A DNA stretch of 64,000 bases. It comes from Euphorbia lathyris. Its lineage: Eukaryota; Streptophyta; Magnoliopsida; Malpighiales; Euphorbiaceae. Positions within the stretch are counted from its first letter, which is position 1. Each line of letters starts with the position of its first letter. Below the pieces are notes generated by a model. That model did not search any database. It saw nothing but the letters and a program-made list of their open reading frames with translations, and was not told the origin of the DNA. Location of the stretch: assembly GCF_963576675.1 (NCBI RefSeq), contig NC_088911.1, forward strand, positions 79,451,256 through 79,515,255, written 5' to 3'. Made by a program: the position numbers and the translations under genes. Shown in pieces: positions 32,429 to 43,955 of the stretch.

Positions 32429-32436
32429 TATTTAAA
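32429..32436 (+). promoter_or_regulatory. Candidate TATA box of the ALOG gene
   Basis: tatttaaa lies 448 bp before the start codon and is followed by a CT-rich tract (ctctatctctatctc, 32460-32475) typical of plant core promoters. This would give a 5' leader of about 400 nt. No experimental start is known. Confidence 0.3.
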
Positions 32437-32883
32437 CCCACTACCTTTATTTATCCTGTCTCTATCTCTATCTCTTACTATCAATTTCAACAGTGATTTT
32501 AATTATTTAATTATCTCCTTCTGACTTATATTCCTGCTCTGTTAATTATTAGGAGGCCATTTGTTTCCCTCTTTTCAGGGGAAAAAAATATAACCTTGTA
32601 GTAACTAAGTTTATATAATAAATCTATCTAAGGAGGGACAAGCCTCCCCTCTTCTCCCCCACCCCACTAACATATCAACTATGTTCTAGGGTTCATTTTT
32701 CAGACAATAAACCTCAAAGAAAACAAATTCTTTTCTTTTCTTTGTTTCCTCTTCTTCATCACAATTATTCTCTCTTGACTTGATCATGTATCTTGAACCC
32801 TAGCTTGCTAGCTTAAATTCTGATACCCTTTTTCATCAAATCTATATGTTCAACTTGATCAACCTCTAGTTTAGTTGTTTCAA

Positions 32884-33504
32884 ATGGATCCACTTCAAGA
32901 TCTAGACTCCACAACCACCACCACACTTCCACTCGCCGTCGGTATTACTACTACTACCACCACCGCCACAACTCTCTCTTCTGCTTCTTCCTCCACCTCC
33001 ACTCTCAGCCGCTATGAGAACCAAAAGCGGCGAGACTGGAACACTTTCGGACAATACCTACGCAACCACCGTCCTCCGCTCTCACTCTCCCGGTGCAGCG
33101 GAGCCCATGTTCTGGAGTTCCTCCGTTACCTTGATCAGTTTGGGAAAACCAAAGTGCATACTCAGCTCTGCCCTTTCTTTGGACACCCAAATCCTCCGGC
33201 TCCTTGCCCGTGTCCTCTCCGGCAGGCCTGGGGTAGCCTTGATGCACTCATTGGCCGCCTCCGTGCTGCCTTTGAAGAGCACGGTGGACAGCCGGAGAAC
33301 AACCCTTTTGGTGCTCGTGCAGTTAGGCTTTATTTACGTGATGTTAGAGATTCACAAGCCAAAGCAAGAGGAATTAGCTACGAGAAAAAGAAGAGAAAGA
33401 GACCTCCTCAGCAATTACCGTCGCAACACCAGCACCAGAGTCCTACATTCCTGATGCCGCCGCCACATGCAGCTGCCGCTAATAGTTCAAGCGATGATCA
33501 GTAA
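32884..33504 (+). CDS. LSH: ALOG-domain (LSH family) transcription regulator
   Basis: 206-residue protein encoded by one exon. Residues 1-42 are a Thr/Ser-rich tail. The ALOG domain runs from about 43 to 170 ([20 protein letters not shown]…), derived from a tyrosine-recombinase-like DNA-binding fold. It includes the zinc-ribbon insert with His92, Cys96, Cys108 and Cys110. A nuclear localisation signal KKKRKR is at 168-173, then a Gln/His-rich tail. ALOG proteins are plant-specific nuclear regulators of organ boundaries, meristem fate and light responses (LSH in Arabidopsis, G1 in rice, TMF in tomato). The ATG at 32884 is chosen because it opens MDPLQDL. Length is usual for the family. Which LSH paralogue it is cannot be told. 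It is the only intact host gene here. Confidence 0.95.
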   Translation: MDPLQDLDSTTTTTLPLAVGITTTTTTATTLSSASSSTSTLSRYENQKRRDWNTFGQYLRNHRPPLSLSRCSGAHVLEFLRYLDQFGKTKVHTQLCPFFGHPNPPAPCPCPLRQAWGSLDALIGRLRAAFEEHGGQPENNPFGARAVRLYLRDVRDSQAKARGISYEKKKRKRPPQQLPSQHQHQSPTFLMPPPHAAAANSSSDDQ

Positions 33505-35086
33505 GGAATTAAGTTGTCCCTAGTCACCCATTTCCGATTAAAAGAAGAAGAATCATGAGGATAATAACTCAGCTATTTTATTTGCAAGATAAGTACTATC
33601 TCTAGTTTCAATCGATCCATGTTGTTGCATGATCATATGTATGATGTGTTGTTTAGGGAAATTAATTAATGGATGGATTATCATTATATTAAGTTCCATT
33701 TGTTATAATTTAGTAGTTTCTGATAGTAGCTTAAACAGGTGAAACAAAGATTCTGAGTTAGAATTGAAATTGTCACGGATATGAATTTGGAAAGGTCATC
33801 TATCAAGTACAAGCAATAGATATTGAGGATCAAATGGGTTTATTTATAGAATGTGACATGGTTTAAAATGGGTGGATTGGAAAATGATTCAAGGCATTAA
33901 AAAGGATTATATGTCAGATTTGTGAAAGCACTGTTTCTGTATGTATTTTGTTTATTTTTGGTAGTGTATGACTCAGTAGTATTGCTTTTTTGAATAGAGC
34001 TTAAAATGGAGAGCCTGCAAACTTGTATTGATTACTTATAAAGGGAAAAAAGATGTAATAATGTTGCTTCTTCTCAACATTCCAAGGTAGTTTAGCAAAA
34101 GATGGACTGTTTTCTTTCTTTGGTTTGCATGGTCTGGTCTGGTCTGCCCTCTCTTTGGCTTTTACTAATATATTATTAATCACATGATCCCATTTCTCTG
34201 TTGTGTCATATCAAATCTTTGTATGTTCCCTAAAGAGGAGATATCATTAAATAAGTGAGAGTCCCATTAAACCCCAAACAGTGCAATCTAGTTAATTAGT
34301 TATTTCAATTATTATACCCATCACTAGTGCTTCTTTTACATCACTCCCTTCCCTTTATTACATCTATTTTATCTGCTGAAATCAATCACATTATATAAAT
34401 ATGCTATTCTAAGTATCCATATCATGGACTTCTTATCACATGATTCTTTACTACTTCTTTCTTAACCTTTTCTTCATTCATCAAATTTTGATACATCTCC
34501 GAATTTCATATACAAATTCCAATGGAGAGGAAGTTTGATGTTTAGTATATGGAGTTTTAACACATTTTAGCTTAGAACAAACAAATTCAATGCACAAAGC
34601 TAGTAGATTGGATTAGGTTTTGTAAGATACGTTCATACCAAATTAGTATTATGCAACAATACCAGACAAGTATAAATTTGGCTATGTTTTGTTATTGAAA
34701 GTTTGTCTTACTGTGTATATATACCCACACAAAAATGTGAACGTGTATGATATATGGAGCCTTTCATTAGAATCATATCCGGGAATATCATTAAAAAATT
34801 TGAATGTCAAAACAAAACAAGTTGTCATATCATAACCATCTTATTGATTTATGTATTTTACATTATTATATGTAATATAATGCAATAAAAACTACAATTG
34901 TGTCAAACTGATTGTATTAGATGGATTATTTATATAAATTATGTTGTCATCTCAGAAACTAATATGGCTATAAAATAAAAATCATCCAAATTCCTTGGAG
35001 CTATTAGGAATGAATTAATTTGTTGCAGGTCTGGGTGATTGCTTCAGTTCTTAATTAAAATTAGCAAAGATTAATAGAACCTTCCA

Positions 35087-35088
<2 letters not shown>

Positions 35089-35132
<44 letters not shown>
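35089..35132. repeat. (TA)n microsatellite
   Basis: 22 AT units. Confidence 0.95.
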
Positions 35133-35134
<2 letters not shown>

Positions 35135-35552
35135 CCCATTAGTTTGATCTATTATAACAACTATTTTGCCTGCTTTCTATAGAAGTTATTGTATCGTTAG
35201 AAATTTGTTAATGTGTTTTTTTTTTTTGTGCTGGTTTTTTGTTTCCTTCAAAGTATGTTATAATTTTGGGGAGTGTTTTGAGAATTTTATTAGTATTATA
35301 TTGAACAAGTTAAATAATTGAAAATAGACAGCATGCAGTATATATTATATAAGTGTGTGTTTGTTATGTTTTGATGTGAATTTTCTATTTCTCAATCCTC
35401 TAATTAAAAGTTTGCAATCTTCTTTCAAATTGGATTTATGCAGCAAAAAAGAAAAGCCAATATCAATTCAAGTGAATTAATGGAGGCATTCAACCTGTTT
35501 ATATATATATAGAAAACATTTGAAACAAAAACTTAAACTTAAATCCAAAGAT

Positions 35553-35555
<3 letters not shown>

Positions 35556-35605
<50 letters not shown>
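35556..35605. repeat. (TA)n microsatellite
   Basis: About 25 AT units. Confidence 0.95.
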
Positions 35606-35611
<6 letters not shown>

Positions 35612-38117
35612 TAGTAAATGTGTAGTAGGAGTAATTTGGGAAGGACCAGAATTTTTGGAGTGAAAGTTTCCTAATATGTATTGATTATATAATGGTAGGG
35701 GTTTGGAGTTGATTATCAGAAATTGAATGATATAAATTTTAGTAGATAATGATTGAAAATATAGCATGAAGAAGCTAAGTTATAGGCGCCAGTTTCCATT
35801 AGAGTAATTATATGGTAAGCTATGAAAATTGCTTTGCTTTGCCTTGTAGCTATATTTGTCATGATAATGTCCGACCCTTTCACCCTTCCTTTTTTTTATT
35901 TTAACTGATTGAAATGCTGTCTTCTCACTCTCTCAAGAACAATATATGCTTGGAGTTGAATGCTCATAAACTTGAGTACACATTTTGCATAAAGTATTAA
36001 GATGGAGAGATCATTCAGGTGCTTTTGATTTAAATGGTTCATTTTAGAAGAGAACTCCGGCTTTATTGGGCCTGAGAGTTACCTAAAAAGATTAGTCTTG
36101 ATCTGAAATAGCATTGATATGAGCAAAAGAAAAAGTATATTGTATAAGTAAGAAGAATGGTTTTGACATTGAAGAGTAGAGTAGGCATCAGATAAGGGAT
36201 TGAAGTGGAGTTGATTAGGTTAGATATGAAGTTGGTGCATGGATGTATCTATACTTAAGAAGCAAAGCAAAGCCCTAGTAGCTAGGTAGCTAGGAGGAGG
36301 AGGAGGAGTAGTGTACTTTGGAAATGTTGAGTATTGCTGATCTTGTTCAGCTGTATGTACAAGTGAAGTGACTTGTGATTTAATTCACCTGATAAATAAT
36401 TAACTGAATATTCCATATCTCTTTGGAAGTTTACTTTACTGGGGATCTTTCACTTTCACTTTTCTTTCTTTCTTTTTACTTTTTTTTTTTTTTTTGGATC
36501 TTGTGCTACATCTTTAATTAGATAGCCCAGATCATGAATTAAGGCTCAAAAGACTCAAATCCAAGTTTAATTATTAACTCATCCCTCATTAGCTCAAATG
36601 TAACAAATTTCTAAAATTGATTGTTTGTCAAACATTATCAATGAAAATTTCATGTCTATTTTAACCCTTAATTCCCAAGGTCAATATGCAACTCAACTCC
36701 AATTTTCCAGTGGTTAACTCGTTTTAACACCCTTAATTGAAAGATGGTTTGTTTAATTTTGAGATTATATGATAATGCAGATAGCAAGCAAAACACAGTG
36801 TGATTGGGTTCCTTCCAGTTTTATAATTAATAGAGGGCAGGGAGAGATTTAAGACACATATATTGAATTGAAGCCATGCAAAGTCTAGTACAAAAAGAAA
36901 GCAAGTGCAGTGCAGAGATTAGTAATTTCCACAATTATATATATTAATGTCAGTCCAAACTTGGGCTGTTCCTATTCCTGCACATGAATAACAATGGGTT
37001 TTGTATTATATAATCATTAACAGTTGCTTTCACTGGAAAGACTAAAGAGCAAAGACTTATTAGTAAGTAGCTGTTTCATGGCTCAGCGCATGAATGAATA
37101 TGAATATTAATATTGCCAATAAAAGTTTCCATTTTCCAACCCTTCAATAAAAAATCATTATAATTCAACCGGTTTTCTTTCACTTCAACTATATAACCTT
37201 ATTGTTTAAATGTAGATAAGTTTTTTATTTATTTGCAATTTAATGTGTTGGGTTGGGTTGGGCACCCTCTTGGTTGTAAGACTTGAAATTACATCATTAA
37301 TTATCATTTCCATTGGTTTGAATCTTTATTTAAGCGTGAAATATAGAAGTGGAAGGGATGTAGTAGGATAAGAAAAGGACTAAAACCAAACCTCAATTAT
37401 TTAAGTGTAGAGAGCTGATAGAGCTTTGAAGTTGAATTACCAGATGAATGAATTGAATTCAATTAGTTATAAGTTGAGCGACGTGCATCAGAGAGTAAGA
37501 TTTATGCATAATTGAAGTGTTTGAAAATGTCATTTTCTTGTATAATTTGGGTAGGCAGGCATTGAAATAATTAATGAAGGATCTCATTCAATATCTAATT
37601 AGAAAGTAACTGTGGAATCTTATTTCATATCAGAGTGAGAAGTGAAACAAAACATGGGAAATAAGCACATCGATTTGGGTCAATTTTTAACTTAGGGGAA
37701 TAAATATAAATATGGAAAAGAAAAGGGCAGTCCCAGTCCCAGGCTAGGGTCATATCAAGTTGACAAAGAGAAAGATAGAGAAAAGTCGGTTGGACCCACA
37801 AGGCTCGTGCTCAGCTGTCAATCATGTCCCCAGATGGCCATGATACATTTCTTAATCCGGGCAATAACTTGTAACCCATCTAGATTACTGCCACGAGGCT
37901 TCATCTTAACGGTTCCAAGTGATAGTGTGTGTGTGTCTCTATTACTTGATGTGGACCATACACCCATTATTTGTCATTTCTTTTCAACTCTCTTGCTTTT
38001 TTTTTTTTTACTTCACTATAATCAACCCTTTTCTTTTCACCTTTCTTAATTAATTACACTCCCATTATTAAATATCAATTCCATATTTACAATTGCGAAT
38101 ACACGTTTGATAAGACT

Positions 38118-38275
38118 TTAATGACCATTTAGTATTTGGTCATTCATCGTTAGATCTAGTTTTATTAGAATTCTAAGATGAAGATTCAAAGCATCTTACA
38201 GTTTAGATTTAATAAGCCTAGATCTATCGTTGAATAATCAAATTCATTTGGTCATTAAGGTGCATGTGAACATTC
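38118..38275. mobile_element. Palindromic MITE-like repeat, copy B
   Basis: Inverted arms: the left (aatgaccatttagtatttgg…) matches the complement of the right (…caaattcatttggtcatt). It is related to 7460-7605, including the shared flank 'ggtcattaaggtgcatgtgaaca' in part. Confidence 0.6.
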
Positions 38276-39030
38276 CTGATGAATACATATTATAAATTTA
38301 ATGGAATTTTTCAAAACTAACCCAACGAAAAGGTTTATTTATATTTTTTTAATTAATTTAGACATATACTATCAAATTAGTCATTCTGATTGTAGCTACT
38401 AATTCAATGGTATATGAACAAAGTACAATTCCACTCCAACAGCTAGACTCTGACCACCCTCCTACCCAAACAAAGGCTTTTGAGCGAAGATATGAGCCAA
38501 CACCCTTTACATCCCTAAGAATTTTAGAGTTATTGACAGATCTATTTTCTTTATATATGATTTGATCTCTCAAATACCTACGAGTAATATGAGATATATT
38601 GATCACTCCGCTTCGTGCTTCGTGTCCAAGAAGCACTCAGCTTTCTATATAATTATATAGAGTGAGAACCGTTACACCCTTCTCCCAATCCTCATTCTTA
38701 TGAATCCCTGTTAATTACTTTCTACTTAGTACTTACTTATGAATCTTGAGCTTATTCACCTCTAGCCCGGCTTCTCCCACCCTTCCTTCCAATATATATT
38801 TTCCAAAAATTACACCTAGTAAATATAAAACTAACAACACAATACCCTTAGCTACTTTCATTCAAACTTCATCTTCAACATCACTTTCAAGAATCAATCC
38901 AATCTCTTGTTGATTTCCAACGTCATGTAAGTTTTTGTTAATTTTAAATATATAATAATCATTTGCAACTCTAGGTTAGTTGAAGTAGTTTGAATTTAAT
39001 TCTAAGCTAGATATCCATAAAGTTTGTTAT
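38276..39030. other. Intergenic, nothing firmly recognised
   Basis: AT-rich sequence upstream of the MULE remnant. A possible exon end and donor (atgt/aagttttt) at about 38925 could belong to that remnant, but the frame is not supported. Confidence 0.35.
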
Positions 39031-39795
39031 TTGTTTGATCTCGTGGATTGGCCGACAGAAGAATTTGCAAATACCATGACATATGAAGGTGGTGAATCGA
39101 AGTTGCTTTGTATTTCAACAAAAATCAAGTTAGAGAGGTTAAAAGACAGAATTTACACTTTTGTAGGTGTTGATTCAACCCCATTTGACCTATGTATGTC
39201 CATGCAAGCAGCAAAGATGGTCCAAACAAAGATTTTGAAAAAGTATTATCTATTATTGATCGCAATGATTTATGATGCTTCCTAGAGTATTGTTGGAAGA
39301 ATCTGACCCACGCTACATATTTAGAGGAAGCTGGAATTGAAAAATGGTCACGTGCACACTTTTCTACTTACTTGTACAACATCATAACCACAAATATAGT
39401 TGAATCATTCAACATAGTCATGGTTAATTGTAGACGTTTTCCTATCACAATATTGGTGGAGTTCATAAGAGCAGCCGTTTAAAAATGGTTTTACGAGAGA
39501 CGCAACACATCAGGTTATAAATCTAACCACGTTTGCAAGATTTGTTCAATTTAACCCCATGTTGTAACATAATGTATTTGGTTTTCAGGAGATCATACAT
39601 CCCACTTGATAGAATGGATCGATGTAAAGATGATAAGGCAGGCACATAAAGCAGTTGTTCGTTTCAGGGAATCGACAATCACACATTTGAGATTCACGAT
39701 CAGAATAAGTGGAGAATTATCGATAGAAGCAAGAACATGCATGTGTAGGAAATGGCAACTATTTGAGTTTCCATGTAGACACAGTCATCAGAGAC
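39031..39795 (+). pseudogene. Mutator-like (MURA) transposase remnant with SWIM finger
   Basis: Broken pieces in order: an N-terminal segment (39031-39285); a piece encoding WSRAHFSTYLYNIITTNIVESFN…WFYERR (39340-39505), the stretch after the catalytic core of MULE transposases; and a SWIM zinc finger CMCRKWQLFEFPCRH (39735-39782). Several stops and frame changes make it inactive. It binds and cuts Mutator-type termini in intact members. The remnant runs toward, and overlaps at its end, an antisense DUF1985-type gene. Confidence 0.7.
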
Positions 39796-40779
39796 ATTAT
39801 CCTCGCCGTCTTGCTCATTTCTCTTACCATCTGTGCTATCTTGCTCCTTAGCTCACCATTCTCGCCATCTTGCTCCTTTCTCCCATCATCCACATTATAT
39901 TGCTCCTTAGCATCATCATCCCGAACAATAACAAATATCACAAATAACTTGTCATAATCAAACTCACGACCCTCGATGTGGTCAATGAGCAACTTAGACC
40001 AAGCAGTATTCATCTCGGCATCTTCAATGACATGTTTAGGTTGTGGAGGAGCAGCATCCTACAAATCACAAATGGATAGATAATAAGTAATATACATTTC
40101 AAAATCGATTATGATAATTTAAATGTATATTTGCTCACCTTTTTCATATCGTGCACTTGAAATAATGTCGGGACTTTAAACGTTTTCCATCTAAGCACGT
40201 GAGGCGAGAAACAATTTGGCTTCTTCACGTAGTATGTCTCCGTCGCTTATCAAAGCTCAAATATCCAAAAATGTAAGTAAACTATATTTTTACAATTCCT
40301 ACGTACACAATATATACAATTCATACATCGACTACGTGTGCTAGCCCTTTTAGTTGATATTTAGCACGAGTGTTCTTTTTTGTAGACTCAATGGCTTTTC
40401 GACTTTTAGAGATATCTCTCATCATGGTCTTTTAAGTCTCATACCAAGACACCCCTTCCTATGGAAATGCATCAAATAATGTTGGATAATCAGCAAGCAC
40501 TAGTCAATCAGTATTCACCAACCGAGTTTTCTCTGTGGTGATCGAACAAATGGCTTCATCGTCCCTTCTTGCTCAAATCAGTATCTACGAACACTTCAAA
40601 TATGCGATGGTGAGTTATGGGATCTAACCCTTTAAAGTACTTCCTGATTATTTCCTTTTTATTTAGCGTTTTTATCATCTTCGTCATCTCCTCCAAACCA
40701 CCAAAGCGCAAGCCAGAGATAAGCACGAACTCCTAATCTTCAAACATTATTTCAACTCCTCCAATATAGAACCACATAT
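39770..40779 (-). pseudogene. DUF1985-type gene remnant (MULE-carried), part 1
   Basis: On minus: WFYIGGVEIMFED, then FVLISGLRFGG, then …KEIIRKYFKGLD…, typical of the DUF1985 domain found in plant Ulp1-protease-like genes carried by Mutator elements. A downstream exon end (VLRWKTFKVPTLFQVHDMKK, about 40140-40200) stops at a donor-like gtgagc. An acidic segment follows at 39760-40013. There are many stops. It is continuous with 51078-51248 across the SIRE insertion. Confidence 0.6.
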
Positions 40780-41321
40780 TGTTGAAACACCTTTCCACAG
40801 GATTTTGATTTGACAAAATTAATTAAGTGAAATTAAATATTCTATAACACATTAAGTTTAAATGCTTTGATTTATTGTTACTAATGTGTTTGTTCAATGT
40901 TGAGTTTATAATTGTTATAAGACATAAAGATCATAAGGCCCAAGCCCTATATGGAAGTCAAGGCCCAAGTCAAACAAGCCCAAGATCACTCAGCCCGCGT
41001 ATCTCCAAAATGCTGCCGTTGAAGTAATGAAACGCATGCTAAGCAAAGAAGGATCGAGAAGATCCACGTAGACAACTTCGGTATGAAGCTGTTGAGCTAT
41101 CTCGACAAAATGTACAAGACAGCCGCTGACTACAAAGCAACTTCCAGACCAAGTATTTCCTCTGTTGGTAAAGAACAGAAGACGCAGGAAGCTGTCTGTT
41201 TGACATTACCCGATTTGGAGGAACATACTGCCACACTGACCGAAGAACAGAAGATGCTGGAATCTGATTGGCTAAGAGAACTGCTGACAGATTGAGTGAA
41301 AACGACCTGTAGCCGTTTCCC

Positions 41322-41379
41322 TCCAACGGTTATTTCGAAATTCGAAATAACCAGAAGCTCTCACAGCTCTCTATAAATA
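41322..41379 (+). promoter_or_regulatory. SIRE LTR core promoter: MSA-like MYB site, palindrome, TATA
   Basis: tccaacggtta at 41322-41332 fits the MSA consensus (YCYAACGGYYA) bound by three-repeat MYB factors. It overlaps a palindrome at 41328-41352 with 12-bp perfect arms and a 1-base spacer. The TATA box (ctataaatag) is at 41371-41380. The same layout occurs at 50263-50321 and 58030-58087. Confidence 0.65.
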
Positions 41380-41599
41380 GAGCATTCAGAATCCACATTC
41401 AAAAGAGAACTTTGAGCAAAAGCCGTTACGCTGACCAAACGTATACAAAAGTTCTCCATCAAAAGCAAAGCAAATTCTTACACTACAAGCTTATTCATTT
41501 GTGTAAAAGTCTAGAGTGATTGATCCTCAATCATCTAAGGTGTTCTAGCAATTGTTGTTTAGGACAAATCTTAATCATTTCTAGGAATAGAAAGGGGAG

Positions 41600-41627
41600 G
41601 CTGAGTACTCGGTTTTAAGTACTCAGC
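41600..41627 (+). repeat. Hairpin in the SIRE LTR leader
   Basis: Perfect 10-bp stem (gctgagtact with agtactcagc) and 8-base loop cggtttta, about 220 bp after the TATA box, so within the transcribed part. It is conserved without change at 50541-50568 and 58302-58329. Confidence 0.85.
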
Positions 41628-42195
41628 GAAGAGATTAGGATTGAGTAGAAGTATAGAGGAAGGTACTCTTGTTATACTCAATTGCTGATATTGTAAAAGG
41701 TTTGAGGCTCTACCTTTAAAGAGCTCAGTAGAGGATTTGAAATCTCGGAAGTGTTCCGGGGACAGGACGTAGGCTTAGAAGAAGCCGAACCTGGATAAAT
41801 CTGCTGAGTGAAGTATTTCTAAACCTTAACTCCTTATTTATATTGCTTGCTTAAAACAAACTAAAACTGACCAAGTAAAAGAGGTCAAGCTGAGTTGTGC
41901 ACTGCCGACGAATTAGTTTAGGAATAGACTCTAAGTGCTACTTCCTGACCTAAGCAACGAAACTGACCTAGTCACTAGTTGACTAAGCCAGTGTCTTGTC
42001 GATTGATCAGCGCCGTTGTCATATAATCTTTTCTTAAGAAAAAGAAATTTGCCCTAATCATTCGAAAAGGTTAAAATAGTTCCTAACCCCCCCCCCCTTG
42101 GAACTATATTTGCAACCTTACAAGGGACCAACAAGTGGTATTAGAGCATAAAAGCGCATTACTAAAGGTCTAACAACCTTGAGTTGATCCATACC

Positions 42196-43950
42196 ATGGG
42201 TGAAAACAGCACTCGGTTTCTTCCTGGAAACCAGACAACTCAGATATTACCTGAGGGGCTGTCCATTACCAGGCCTCCCCTATTCTTCGGGTCAAACTAT
42301 ACCTTTTGGAAGAATAGGATGAAGAACTTCATTCAAGCTACAAACATGAGTGCCTGGCTATCTATAGTCCAAGGCCCGTTTGTACCTGTGAAAGTTGTTG
42401 CTGGCCAGTCAGTTGTGAAAGCTGAGGTTGAATGGACAGAGGATGATCTTAAGAAGCTTCAAAACCATGCTTCGGCTATCAATATGCTTCACTGTGCGCT
42501 CGATGCTGCAGAATATAACAAAATCTCAGGTTGTGAGTCGGCACAAGAGATCTGGAAAAAGCTGGAAGTCACCTACGAGGGAACAAACAAAGTAAAAGAA
42601 TCCAAGGTGAATCAGCAGATGAGACTGTACGAGCTGTTCGAGATGAACAATGATGAGGGCATTTCAGACATGAACGCAAGGTTCACCAACATCATTAATG
42701 AGCTCAAGAGACTTGGGAAAATCTTCACTGAGGAAGAACAAGTCAAAAAGATACTCAGGAGTCTTCCAAAAGACTGGCAAGCAAAGAAGACAACAGTTGA
42801 GGAAGCTCAGGATTTAACCACCTACAAATATGATGAACTCATCGGTTCATTGCTGACCCATGAGATATCCATGAAAAGCTTTGAGGTGAAGGAAAAATCT
42901 GATGACAAGAAGCAGAAGTCACTTGTCATGAAGGCTGACTCCACTGACGGGAGTTCAACTGATGATGAGGAGATGGCTATGTTCACAAGAAAGATGAAGA
43001 GGCTGTTCAGGAAGAACGACAAATACTCTAAAAATCCCTACAAAAAGTTTGATAAGTATAAGGCTGACTCAAGCGACAGCAAATACAGAAAGGACAGCTC
43101 AAAGCCCATTACATGCTTTGAGTGCCACTAAGATGGCCATATTAAGTCAAACTGCCCCACGCTGAGGAAAGACAAGAAAAGTGGGAAGAAGGCAATGGTG
43201 GCTACTTGGAGTGACAGTGATGAATCTTCATCAACAGAAACTGAGGCCACCGAGTCAGCGAAGATATGCTTTATGGCTGACGAACTTGCTGAGCCATGCA
43301 TTTCTGAGCATGCTGGCCAATCTGATGAGTCAGATAATAAAAAGCAATCTAATGAGGTAATCTCACTCTCTCAACTCAGAAATGAAATGGGTAACGCCCT
43401 GAGTGATCTCTATACACTTGTTAAAAAGTGTAACAGGAAGATTAAAGCACTCAGCCGGCGCTGTGATGAAGTAGAAGAGGTCAAACTGAGTGACCTCAGA
43501 TACCTTCTTCAAGACAACTCAGTTTTGCATGAAAATATGAAAATCATTCATGAGTCTGTCTCTGAAGTCCAGTCAGTTTCAAAGAAACTGAGCAAGGATG
43601 TCACAACCATTCAGAACCAATTAAAGGTTCCAAACAAAAACAATTTTCCGCTGAGAACTCAGTATCAAGGTACACAGTACCAAGGTACTCAGCAGAGATG
43701 AAATCCCCACCGAAAAGTCCAATGTGACTTTTGTGGGAAGTTAGGACACACTACTAAAGTGTGCTGGCACGCTCAGCACTAGAGTGCCGACAAGTTAGTA
43801 AAAAATCATAAACAGAAGGTCAGTTGTGACTTCTGTGGAAAGAATGGCCATACTGTCCATGTATGTCGCCATAAAATTTAATATGATGCTATACCTGTTG
43901 CACCTAACAAGTCAGGACCCAAAAAGAATTGGGTACCTAAAAGTAACTAG
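42196..43950 (+). pseudogene. SIRE copy 1 gag, inactivated
   Basis: ATG at 42196 (MGENSTRF). A UBN2-type copia gag domain follows (FGSNYTFWKNRMKNFIQ…), then three CCHC zinc knuckles, the first at about 43110-43160 and two more at about 43725-43870. Premature stops: TAA at 43129-43131 (inside the first knuckle), TGA at 43699-43701, TAG at 43780-43782 and TAA at 43879-43881. Copy 2 has Gln, Trp, Trp and Lys codons at these places, so three of the four fit C-to-T or G-to-A changes. The natural end is TAG at 43948-43950, shared with copy 2. Confidence 0.9.
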
Positions 43951-43955
43951 TTACA

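Larger units (their letters stand above)
33505..38117. other. Gene-poor 3' flank of the ALOG gene
   Basis: About 4.6 kb with no supported gene or complete transposable element. It contains two long (TA)n tracts, a GGA repeat (36295-36310) and a few homopolymers. At about 37720-37980 a less AT-rich block includes ggacccac (37792-37799), a TCP-type binding sequence. It could be a conserved non-coding or promoter segment. Its open frame at 37807-38049 is low complexity and not accepted. Confidence 0.5.
40780..42133 (+). repeat. SIRE copy 1, 5' LTR
   Basis: TGTTGAAAC…GACCAACA. It contains a near-perfect palindrome, a MYB-type site, a TATA box, a downstream hairpin and an 11-base C run (42087-42097). 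Confidence 0.95.

Noticed and set aside
33005..33454. Other-frame open stretches across the ALOG gene
   Set aside because: They overlap a strongly conserved coding sequence and encode nothing recognisable.
35477..35767. 96-residue minus-strand frame
   Set aside because: Made largely of a (TA)n tract read as Ile-Tyr repeats.
41039..41326. Open frames in both strands of the SIRE LTRs, repeated at 49911-50267
   Set aside because: They lie in U3 of the LTR and are present twice because of the LTR duplication; no domain.
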